DNA of 64,000 bases from Rhynchopus euleeides (Eukaryota > Euglenozoa > Diplonemea > Diplonemida > Diplonemidae). Location of the stretch: positions 1,736,001 through 1,800,000 of the forward strand of contig OY723256.1 of the NCBI GenBank assembly GCA_963210315.1. Reading direction: 5' to 3'. Positions 53,715 through 62,995 of this stretch are shown piece after piece. The notes beneath the pieces were generated by a model. The model was not told the origin of the DNA and searched no databases. It was given only the letters and a program-made list of their open reading frames with translations. Every line of letters begins with the position of its first letter. Position 1 is the stretch's first letter. The translations under genes and the position numbers were made by a program.

Positions 53715-54178
53715 AAGGAGGATTCTTCATATTCCTGGATTTCCCGAATTTCCTGGATTTCCCCCGGCCCCTTAGGCGATTTCAGGGCGGACAGGGCGGA
53801 CATATCCGGACCGGAAATCCGGGTGTCCGGATGTCCGGGTCCAATTTTGACCCCCCCCCCCCCCCCCCCGCGGACATTTCCCGAATTTCCCGCCCGGACA
53901 TGTCCGGGCGGACATCCGGACATCCAGAAATGTCCGCCCCGGACAGGGCGGACATGTCCGGGCGGACATTTTCTGGTGTCCGGATGTCCGGGCGGACATG
54001 TCCGGACCCGGAAATTCGGGAAATCCAATTTTGACCCCCCCCCGGACATGTCCGGCCAGGACCTCAATAGTTTGATTTTTGGTCCAGAAAATAGTTTGAA
54101 AATTTTTGAAATCTGGGTGCCCAAAAAAAAATTCCTAAGACCGGCGATTTGTAGGGGGACCCTTTCGAATTTTTTTTG
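53715..54178 (+). repeat. Partial element F copy (F2)
   Basis: The first ~465 bp of F, with its GGAGGATTCTTC terminus preceded by TAA. It stops in an A/T run where element E begins and is not continued on the far side of E. Confidence 0.85.
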
Positions 54179-55020
54179 CATACTGTATGGTTTGACAGAA
54201 TTCTTAAGAGAAAAAGCTCTTTTTTCGTAAGAATTCGGGAATTCTTAAGAATTTTCAAGAATTCTTAAGAATTCTTAAAATTCTTGAAAATTCTTAAGAA
54301 TTCTTGGAAATTCTTAAGAATTCTGAAGAATTCCTGAAACTCCTGAAAATTCCTGAAAACTCCTGAGGCGTTTCTGAGGGGAGGATGGGCAAGTTTTTCA
54401 GTCATCGGGGGCTCCAGGTGCTAACTTCCACCCGGTGCGGCTCAGATCCTGAAAACCCGGCTTCGGCCAGTGTAGTTGGATGCACCGGTGGGCAATTCAA
54501 ATTGCACAGCTGCTCCGACGAAAGGGGAATCAATCCCTCCGGATCCGGAACCCCTCCGCCGTGCCGGAGAGGATGCTGGGTTTGCAGTGGTGGCGCACGC
54601 ATCGTGTTTTCCAGAAGTGCGTACGGCGCACGCGTGCAAGGACGGCGCGTCCGTGCGGCAAAATGTAGCACACACGGTGGACTCCAGCCACCCTAGTGCA
54701 GTGGTGGCAGCGTACGGCCGTACGGTCCGCGTACGCGTATGCCGTACGCACTTTCTGAAAACCGCGCTGCGTACGCGTACGCAGAATTTTCGTACGGCTG
54801 GTATTCTATATTAGTCAGGGAGTGGGAGTCTTTAGCCTAAAGTAGGGGGAAAATGGACTCCCGCTAGCACCAAAAACTCCGGCGAGACTCCCGACAAGGG
54901 TTACCCGACCACCGCTTGCGTCCACCGTGCAGGAGACGGCCATTCTTCTCGAATAATGGCTGATCCTGAACGGGCGTCATGGTCACTCTGTGTCGGAAGA
55001 CATGCGACTCCTCTCCCGAT

Positions 55021-55188
55021 ATCCTGCTCGACTTCCCTGTTCGTGACTGTGGAAAGGACTACCCAACGTTCCAGAGGCTGTGTATCTTGGCATCCACGTT
55101 GACTCATACATCCGTCGAAGATGAAAGACTATTCAGTCGATTGCACCTGATCGGCCAGACACAGTTGATCCGTCTCTGTCTCGAGACC
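55021..55188 (+). pseudogene. hAT transposase C-terminal (dimerisation) fragment
   Basis: Reads DYPTFQRLCILASTLTHTS followed by VEDERLFSRLHLIGQTQ, matching the hAT family pattern YP.L..LA...L....TS...ER.FS. The rest of a hAT transposase (catalytic core, BED finger) was not found in E, so this is a remnant or one exon. Confidence 0.55.
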
Positions 55189-56370
55189 GCGGAAAGGGGG
55201 TTGCCACCCCCGCTTTTCGGGATACCAACCCCCTCTCGAACTATCTCCCATTATACCCCCACTCGATCGGCTGGAGTCCGTCGTGCAGGCACTGAGCACC
55301 CTGGGCGAACTTCCTGAAGGTCCCCAGAGGGCGCTCTATGCATACATGATGTAGCAAGCAACGAAATCACCCGCATCTGCGCCCCAGGGCACGCAGGACG
55401 ATAGGGAATCCGGGAAGTGTACCCCTCCGCACGACCGGTGTATGCGAGCTGGTCTCGAACAGCAGTCTGCGAAAGACCACTTCACAAGCACCAAATGCAT
55501 CATCTACTGCATGGCCTACAGCATCCCCACACAGACGTGGTCCTTCTGTTCTCCAATCGGGAGAAAGGCATGCATATATTCACCTCAGCTGCAGCAATGA
55601 TGAAGAAGGCACAGGACGCACGAGAACCGGCAGGAAAGTGGATACCGTAGAAGGAATAGGAGGAAGGAAGTGAATCGTCCAGATCTGCCAACCTACCACG
55701 TGCAGCCAGAATAACCCAGAACAGGACCTTCTCACGTGGGGCTGCTGAGAGCATGGCAAAACTCATTCAAAATTGTTCAAACCTGCCTCCGGTGGATCTT
55801 CACCGGCGTAATCTGGGAGGAAATGACCTGGGCACAATGTCCTCCCCCTGGTTGTGCCGAGAGGGTGCAGGATCAGATTCCGTACCGGCACCCAGACTGA
55901 GCCTGGGACGGGATGGGAGACACCAGTATACTCAAGGGGCTCGCCTCCAACAGGTCGTGGATTTTGCCCAACGGCGAGATATTGGTGGCGCCAATGGACA
56001 CCTCCACCCTCCTTGCAATACGTCACCCACGAGAAAGGGCTCCCAGACTCAGACCGTAACAGTGGAGCTACGTGTTCACGCACATTTTCATGTGCTTCAA
56101 TCGCACACAAAGATGCCCACGCTCGCTAACACTGTGTTGGTAGAGTTTCCATCCCTGGATTTATGTGCCGAACAAGCGTGCTCTTCAGGTAGGTTGAGGG
56201 TTTCCTCAAACTGCAAAGGCAGTTGCTGATCGATGGCTGCCTTTTTTGCGCTAACCAGGCTCCTGGTCTCGGCAGCAAAGAAGACTGTTGGCAGCGCATG
56301 TGTTCACCCATGTACCCCACAGGTAACGAACCAGCGCACAAACAAAAAACTACCGCTTGTGCGCAGTATG

Positions 56371-56634
56371 TCTACCCGCTCTCTCTTCAAGGCGAAGGAG
56401 ATTGAGTGGGATTCGCTGAGCCTCTGCGCTCCGGAGGTCGCGAAGTGTGTGTTCCCGGAGTATGATGCTGAGCACGAGGGTGAAGGATGCCTCAACTGTC
56501 GTTCGTGCGGACACCGCGCGGCGGTTTCGTGCCTCGATACCTTTGTTCCCTCCTCCTGTAACGAGGAGTTCGTCAAGGGGATGGAGGACAAGGACTGGAT
56601 GTGCCCGGTGTGTTGCTGGGTAGCCAGCCGGTAG
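56371..56634 (+). CDS. Cys-rich zinc-finger-like frame in element E
   Basis: About 87 residues from an internal ATG (MSTRSLFKAKEIEWDS); the open frame extends upstream to 56233. The C-terminal half has CLNCRSCGHRAAVSC and WMCPVCCW, a cross-brace-like Cys/His arrangement. It may be the last exon of an element-encoded protein. No family assigned. Confidence 0.4.
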   Translation, partial: STRSLFKAKEIEWDSLSLCAPEVAKCVFPEYDAEHEGEGCLNCRSCGHRAAVSCLDTFVPSSCNEEFVKGMEDKDWMCPVCCWVASR

Positions 56635-57028
56635 CCAGTCTCCCAAGAAGGCGGAAATGCAGCGATGGATGGCTGTCCCAGCTGGCCAGAAACAGGTTTG
56701 AGGCCATTTTTGTGACTATTTTCCCTGGAAGAAGGCCCTGGAGGGGGTCATTTTGTGATTTTCACCTTCTCCCTCAGAAAACCTCCCAATAAGAACGTAC
56801 ATCCGTATGCTGTCAGGGGACCTCGTGCGTGCCCCTTTCAAGAAGTCCTAAGAATTCTTAAGAATTCTTCAAGAATTCTTGGAAATTCTTGGAAATTCTT
56901 AAGAATTCTTAAGAATTCTTGGTAAGAATTTCCAAGAATTCAAGAATTTTTAAGAATTGAAAAAGTAAGAATTCTTAAGAATTCTTACTAATTCTTAAAG
57001 AATTCTGTCAAACCATGATACACGTTAA

Positions 57029-58493
57029 GGAGGATTCTTCATATTCCTGGATTTCCCGAATTTCCTGGATTTCCCCCGGCCCCTTAGGCGATTTCAGGGC
57101 GGACAGGGCGGACATGCCCGGACCCGGAAATCCGGGTGTCCGGATGTCCGGGTCCAATTTTGACCCCCCCCCCCCCCCCCCCCGGACATTTCCCGAATTT
57201 CCCGCCCGGACATGTCCGCCCGGACATCCGGACATCCAGAAATGTCCGCCCCGGACAGGGCGGACATGTCCGGGCGGACATTTTCTGGTGTCCGGATGTC
57301 CGGGCGGACATGTCCGGACCCGGAAATTCGTGAAATCCAATTTTGACCCCCCCCCGGACATGTCCGGCCAGGACCTCAATAGTTTGATTTTTGGTCCAGA
57401 AAATAGTTTGAAAATTTTTGAAATCTGGGTGCCCAAAAAAAATTTCCTAAGACCGGCGATTTGTAGGGGGGGACCCTTTCGAATTTTTTTTTGGAGAAGG
57501 GTAAATTGAACGTTTTTGGCCAAATGAAGCCACTGCGACCATTCCCGGGCCTCGGAAATCAGATTTTTGCCCCTCAAATGCGGTGCCGGTCCGGACAAAA
57601 AACCGAAAAAATCGTGAAAAATGGCCCATTTTCCCCAGCCAAAAATGGGCCAAAAATGCCCCCGGGCACCCCCAGAGACATGTCCTAATCCGGGGTGCCA
57701 GTAGGGGGGACCTTTCGAATTTTTTTTCGAGGAGAGGTCAATTGAACGTTTTTGGACATCTGAGGCCACTGCGACCATTCCCAGGCCTCGGAAATGAGAT
57801 TTTTGGCCCTCAAATGGGGTACCGGTCCCCACGAAAATTCCGAAAAATTCATGAAAATCGAAAGGTCCCACGCACCAAATTCTGCCCAAAAATCGTCAAA
57901 AATGGACATGTCATATGCAGCAATGGGGCACCAATCACTCCCCAAATTTTGCTCAATGATTCCACGGCTAGCCAGATTTTCTGATCAATTAGTTTGTTTG
58001 AGCATGTTCCTGGCCCTTGTTTGGAAAGTAGATGGCCCCTGGCTGGAGAGGACGGTTGTGCTCGACCGGACGGAGAGAGAACCTTCTCCATATCCACCTC
58101 CACTCCACAATGCCAGAAGTGGCAGGAAGGCCGGGTGTTACAGGCCTCAACCAGGGTTCCAAGGCTCTCCACTTCCTGGCTGCGTCAGGGATCACCGGGT
58201 ACAGCGAGCAGGATTCCCTGTCCTGACACCCCAGCATGTACCACCGGAAGAACCCGAAACAGCAGCCCCCCCTCATGGGGGTTGCAAGAGGCACGGAAAT
58301 CGTTCAAATCGGACCAAGTCCGAAAATTCGGCACTTTCTTGGGTACAAATTGCGGTCCGAAATTTTCCGATTTTTTGAAAAAAGGCGAATTCTGTAAGGG
58401 GGACCTTTTCGAATTTTTTTTTTCGGGCACTTTTTCCACAAGGAAATGTCCGCCCTGTCCGCTACTGTCCACTACCGATTTCAAGGATCCTCC
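57029..58493 (+). mobile_element. Element F copy 3 (F3), full length
   Basis: GGAGGATTCTTC to AAGGATCCTCC, flanked by TAA (57026-57028, 58494-58496). About 98-99% identical to F1 by eye; the main differences are the C-tract length and a few homopolymer changes. Confidence 0.85.
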
Positions 58494-58955
58494 TAAATAT
58501 TTTGGAACGCTGGTGGGTTGGCGTTCCAGATTTTTTTCGTTCCACAATATTTACAGGGCTTTCTGCGACTCGGGGACTTGGACCAGGTGATCGGACGGCA
58601 TACAGAGTCCCTGACGGGACCTACTCGTGCACTTTTCGCGCGATTCCTGACGCAAGCCGTCCTCACCACCGAGTCCCCAACTGGCCCTGTAAATATTATG
58701 GAACGTAAATATTATGGAACGGACCGGCCAAAAATGGGCCCGTTCCATAATATTTACGTTCCATAATATTTACGTATACGGTATTAATTTTCTGGCGAGG
58801 TCGATTTAGGCCCGCGCGTTCGCCGAATAGTAGTACTAAGTACGTTTATTTGACCCCCCCCTGTAAATTCATAACTTCTTGTCAACATATGGTTAGATCC
58901 AAAACTTTTTGTCAAAATATGGTTAAAATCAAAAGTTTTTGTCAACATATGGTTA

Positions 58956-60249
58956 CTGGGGGGGGGCAATTAATCGTAAGTAGTCGAATAATCGTAAGGG
59001 GGCGATTAATTGTACAACATTTTCTGGGCCATTTATACGTAAATTTGTTTTGAATAATCGTAGGGGTTACGATTATTCACTTTTGGCCAAATTTCTGACT
59101 TTTCCTCAGAAGATCAAGCAACAGGAACAGCAGGGATCCCACTCAGGCTGAACTGGAGAATCGGTCGTCATAGACCAGTGATTGAGTCACCCCACATGTC
59201 GGAGCACACATGCCCCGAGTTTAATGGGTGGAAGAGAGTATGGTTTGAGGCCCCCCCGCCCCCAGGTTCCCTGCCAGTGAGGTGAGCCTGGGGGGGGGGG
59301 GGGCACCAAAATTCTGGGGTGGCCCATACGCAACCTCAGGAAGATGGACACAGTCCAGAAACTGTACCCCACAAGGAACAGATGTTCACTACCGTGGCCT
59401 CCGGCGGCTGGGGGGCTCCGCCCTGTGGACTCTCTTTGCATTCTCTGTACCACCTCGAAGGGTGCACCCGAGCCAAGCACCCAAGCATGGGAACTAGGCT
59501 GGAAACTGATACAGTCATTGAAATAGATCGGGACAGCCAGGGCTCCCAGTCACCGTCATACGAAGGGACTATGCGAACTGGAGACGGCGCAAGAGCAGGT
59601 GCAGCTGTGCTGTATTCTTGAGGGCTCCCGCTACGTCAAAAACCACGCCCTCATCCAAACGTAAGGACTGAGCCAAGGCGTCAATCCCTTCGGACCTCGT
59701 CAGCGCCCCAGGAACACAGGCCCCGTCATCGGTATTCGACGCGTGCCCCGCGCACGCCAGCCAACGACGCTCTGGTGCTGGGGATGGGGTCGAGGGGGTG
59801 GTGTGGCAGGCAGGGAAGTGCACGGGACCAGAAAAACCATTCGACGGTCGAGCGCGCACTGGGTGTGGAGGGTACCTAAAAAACGGGTCACAGGGTCCGA
59901 CATCGGGTGTCGGACCCCACCGTGTGCCCATCTGGATGACTCAAGCGCCTCACACCGGGTCCCTCCCCTCCTGGTGGCCCACCGGGGTGCTATGGCCAGT
60001 TTCCACCGGTGCTGTTGCTGTGTGCACGGAATGCCGGTGAGACAGGCCGAGAATGCGACCCACACCCACCCCCACCCCACCAATTGACATTCTGAACAGC
60101 AAAACGGGTAAATTTTTGCCAAAAGTGAATAATCGTAACCCCTACGATTATTCACCACCGTTGAAAATTTGTAAATTTTGGGACACCCGATTTATACAGA
60201 CCGCGTCGCTAAATAATCGTAGGGGTTACAATTATTTGACCCCCCCCAG
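58956..60249 (-). mobile_element. Element B copy 2 (B2)
   Basis: Inverted near-identical copy of B1, TA borders 58954-58955 and 60250-60251. Slightly shorter because of a deletion inside its Q repeat and a shorter C tract. Inserted directly in N. Confidence 0.9.
59377..59428 (+). repeat. Q repeat, copy 9 (in B2), hairpin arm deleted
   Basis: Counterpart of copy 8 but missing about 12 bp across the hairpin's second arm (GGGGGGCTCCGCCCTGTGGAC). Confidence 0.85.
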
Positions 60250-60325
60250 TAAACCCAAAAGTTCCTGTCAACATATGAATTTTCCAAGAAATTTCTGTCA
60301 AATATGAAGTTTCCTCATTCTCTAA

Positions 60326-61276
60326 TCGGTTGCAAGGTGGCACAGAGTGAAGAGCCCTCATGGTCTCGCATCCCCGAAGCGGCATTCATGTGTGTATGCC
60401 TCCCGTCTATGCAGCGTCACACTGAGATTGTTCACGGCTGTCCTTCGCTTGGATGGTCCCTGTAAGTCATTCGTGCTGCATAGCCTTCACCCTCCCACCC
60501 ACCCTTTTCTTGTCAATCGCTTCTCTCCCACCACCTCGTCTATACAGCTGTCGTGGTGCATGCCACTCTCCTGATGAAGGAAATACATGCGGCTGCTCCA
60601 CACAGTTCTTGCCTTGCCAGCGTTATTTGCTTTGTTTCCCCCCAGCATCACATCACCCGCCCCCATATCTATTGTTCCAGCACACTTCAATGTGGGTGGA
60701 ATGTGTCAATGTGCTTTGCCCGTGCCCTCTATATGTGCCTCTCACTCCAGCCTTTTCGGCAGCCCGCCAACAGTGTGGGTGTGGGTGCTTCGAACAACAC
60801 CTGAGTGACACAATAGAGGGTGCTCGCTGAGGCACAGCAACACTTTCTCCGTGCTGTTTTTCCCCAATATTCCCAATCCCACCGAATCGTATAGAACACG
60901 CTGTGCACCCTGCTCTGGAGCGATTTCCTGCTCTGCGATATCGGGTGCTGTGGCAAGTGGGGGGCAGGCGAAGAACTCCCCGCAAACCCGCCCCCTGAAG
61001 GAGCTCGTCAAGCCGTGTTCACTTCGCACCTTGTTGCAACGACTCATGCGTGCCGCCCAGACTAACTTGAGATAGCGGGCCTCTCTCACAGGGGGCTGCT
61101 GAGCGCACGGCAAAAAGGATTGCCGGGTTTTCTTCTGCTTTGGTTGTGCAACCTTCTGGTCACCTGCACGTTGGGGCGCGAAGTGTAGGTGAACAAAACA
61201 TTGCCCCCACCCACCTCTGCTGCATTTTTTTTGATCTAACACGAACGCTTTTGTGTGATCACAGTACGTTTGCCAC
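60326..61276. other. Spacer between the stack and element I2
   Basis: No gene recognised. A 178-codon minus-strand frame (60742-61278) shows no motif and runs into I2. Confidence 0.4.
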
Positions 61277-61325
61277 AATAGCTATTTATTACCGGTAATA
61301 ATAAAGTACTTTATGGATTGAGGGT

Positions 61326-61449
61326 AATTACGTCCCCGAAGCAAGGTCCGAGGGTGTTTTGTTCCCCGAGGGAAGGCCCGAGGGCGAAGCCCGAGGGCCT
61401 TCCCGAGGGGAACAAAAACACCCGAGTACCTTGCTGAGGGGACGTAATT
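61326..61449. repeat. Hairpin in the leader of I2
   Basis: As in I1 but with 13 extra bp at the apex, which itself extends the CCCGAGGG repeat. Confidence 0.9.
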
Positions 61450-61594
61450 TCCCGAAATCCAGAAAGTACTCAATTAGGACCGGTTATATGGTAGTTTGTT
61501 AACGGTCCTGAAACCATTATTACCGGTTACCTGCAGAAAGCCTCCGTAGTACCAGAGCCACAACCTCCACAGATCACGCAACATCACACACATC

Positions 61595-62635
61595 ATGCCC
61601 CGCGCCGCCGATCATGACAGCGACAGCAGCAGCAGCACATCAAGTGACGGTGACCTCATGCCAGTCCGCAGCAGGAAGGCATACACCGATCGACTGACTG
61701 ACTTCGAGGCGTACGTCGCTGAGGAGGCTCCCCGGGTTCGTTCCATGAAGACAATCTACTCCGAGAAGCACATCAAGGGCTATCTCAAGGCCAAGCTGCA
61801 GGGGGGTTCTGCCGCATCGTCAATCTGGAACTACTACTCCATCATCAACTTCAAGGTCAAGATTGTCCACGGGAACATGATCAAGACAAAGATGCCACGC
61901 CTCCACCAGTACGTGAAGAATCAAACAAAGGGCTACACCACCAAACAAGCCAAAACCTTCTCTTTTCAAGAACTGCAGGACTACATGGACAAGGGCACCG
62001 GGTCGCTGGCGAGCAAGCAGGATCGTGCGCTTGTGGTGCTGGCCTTCTTCGGTGGGATGCGCTGCGTTGAACTCCGCAACCTGTCGATCGAAAACATCAC
62101 CGTTCAAGATGAGCAGATCAGCGTGAAGTTCTACGGTGCAAAGCAGGGAAGCGTCGCGATTGAACGGTCGTTTGTGGTCCCCAAGATGCTGAACGAAGAA
62201 GCTGTGTTCTACGACGTCCTCAAGGCCCATCTGGCCCACCTCTCTCTGTCGGACCTCGTGACGGGGCCTGTCGCAAGACGCATCAACAAGGCCGGCAGCG
62301 CGTTCCTCGCTTCGCCCATCGGGCGAAACCAATTCTACGGGCTGCCACGGAAGATTGCGCTGTGCCTGGAAAAGGACCCGGAGGGATACACCGGGCACAG
62401 CATGAGACGCTCCGCCGCGCTGGCAGCGGCCAATGGCGGCGCGTCCACCATGGATCTCCGCAGGCATTTCGGCTGGCGCGGAGAATCGACGCCGCAGCTC
62501 TACCTTGATGCATCCACGACACACCAGCGGAACGTCGCGCACATGATGTCAAGCCAGCCTGCACAGGGGACGACGACGGGAGCGCCAAGCCAGAGCAGGG
62601 TGACTGTGGATCTGAACGTCAACCTGCCGAGGTGA
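61595..62635 (+). CDS. Tyrosine recombinase (Crypton-like), copy 2
   Basis: 346 residues, identical to copy 1 except Ala at position 4. R156, H268-x-x-R271, H291/W294 and Y303 are all present. The two genes must derive from a very recent transposition, duplication or gene conversion. The frame starts about 320 bp after the element's left end, downstream of the hairpin and inner inverted repeat. Confidence 0.88.
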   Translation: MPRAADHDSDSSSSTSSDGDLMPVRSRKAYTDRLTDFEAYVAEEAPRVRSMKTIYSEKHIKGYLKAKLQGGSAASSIWNYYSIINFKVKIVHGNMIKTKMPRLHQYVKNQTKGYTTKQAKTFSFQELQDYMDKGTGSLASKQDRALVVLAFFGGMRCVELRNLSIENITVQDEQISVKFYGAKQGSVAIERSFVVPKMLNEEAVFYDVLKAHLAHLSLSDLVTGPVARRINKAGSAFLASPIGRNQFYGLPRKIALCLEKDPEGYTGHSMRRSAALAAANGGASTMDLRRHFGWRGESTPQLYLDASTTHQRNVAHMMSSQPAQGTTTGAPSQSRVTVDLNVNLPR

Positions 62636-62995
62636 TGCCCTCTAGCCCCTGTGAAGTGTTGTAGCGAGTAGGAGCAATGTGGATCAAGCAAACTGGCCAG
62701 GACCTCGCCCCCACACCGCCCCTGCCCCCAGCCGCTTTTTCCAGGAAATAAAGATTTCCATTATTGCCCTCAATATTGCGGTAATAAGAAAGCTGAGTGT
62801 AAATAATGGATGAAGTCACTAAACCCAGGCTATATTCCTGTGACTGCTTTATTTCCTAGTTTTGATAAAAACTTTTTAATTACCGAATGGTCAATAATAT
62901 CGCCTTTAAGTCTCGTAAAGTGGTTTATTATTACCTCTTGGCTTATGGACTTTCTGCAGGAAACCGGTAATAATGGTTTCAGGACCGGTAATAAA

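Larger units (their letters stand above)
54188..57015. mobile_element. Element E, 2.8 kb, with hAT-like remnant
   Basis: TGGTTTGACAGAATTCTTAA at the left is inverted at the right end (57001-57015 and inward). Long subterminal arrays of AATTCTTAAGAATT words lie at about 54200-54360 and 56845-57000. GTACGCGTAC palindromes cluster at 54600-54800. No exact target duplication could be read. It carries a fragment resembling a hAT dimerisation domain and a Cys-rich frame. Confidence 0.65.
53673..58781. mobile_element. Element D, 5.1 kb, TA duplication, carrying F and E sequences
   Basis: Ends CCGTATACGTAAATATT, inverted at the right side, followed inward by TGGAACGTAAATATTATGGAAC units. TA borders at 53671-53672 and 58782-58783. 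The uninterrupted target (CAAACTATTTATTAATTTTC) is still present in A1 near 47555-47574, inverted. D's own sequence is only ~330 bp; the rest is F2, E and F3. Confidence 0.9.
49455..58863 (+). mobile_element. Element A copy 2 (A2), pogo/Tc1-like, carrying B1, C and D
   Basis: Same termini as A1 in opposite orientation, TA at both borders (49453-49454, 58864-58865). Without its inserts it would be about 2.5 kb, longer than A1 because it keeps the whole transposase region. Its first ~470 bp form a near-perfect inverted repeat with the end of A1. Confidence 0.9.
47295..60316. mobile_element. Element N (MULE-like) holding a 13-kb nested transposon stack
   Basis: The left end GAGGAAACTTCATATTTG is inverted at the right end (CAAATATGAAGTTTCCTC). 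The exact 9-bp duplication ATTCTCTAA flanks both sides (47286-47294, 60317-60325). N's own sequence is only ~410 bp, in four pieces: 47295-47481, 49383-49454, 58864-58955 and 60250-60316. It consists of CATATGTTGACAAAAACTT-type units, forward in the left half and inverted in the right half, so N was a foldback element. A1, A2 and B2 sit in three separate TA sites of these units. Confidence 0.88.
61277..62995 (+). mobile_element. Tyrosine-recombinase element, copy 2 (I2)
   Basis: Same borders as I1 with different flanks. 1,719 bp against 1,706; the 13-bp difference is an expansion in the hairpin apex (GAAGCCCGAGGGC). Other differences are very few (for example GGTTACCTGC against GGTTTCCTGC, and one codon). 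Direct orientation relative to I1. Confidence 0.88.

Noticed and set aside
11205..59428. Recurring peptide VASGGWGAPPPRPPCG in many frames
   Set aside because: It is the translation of the Q hairpin repeat in whichever frame is open, on both strands, and does not belong to a gene.
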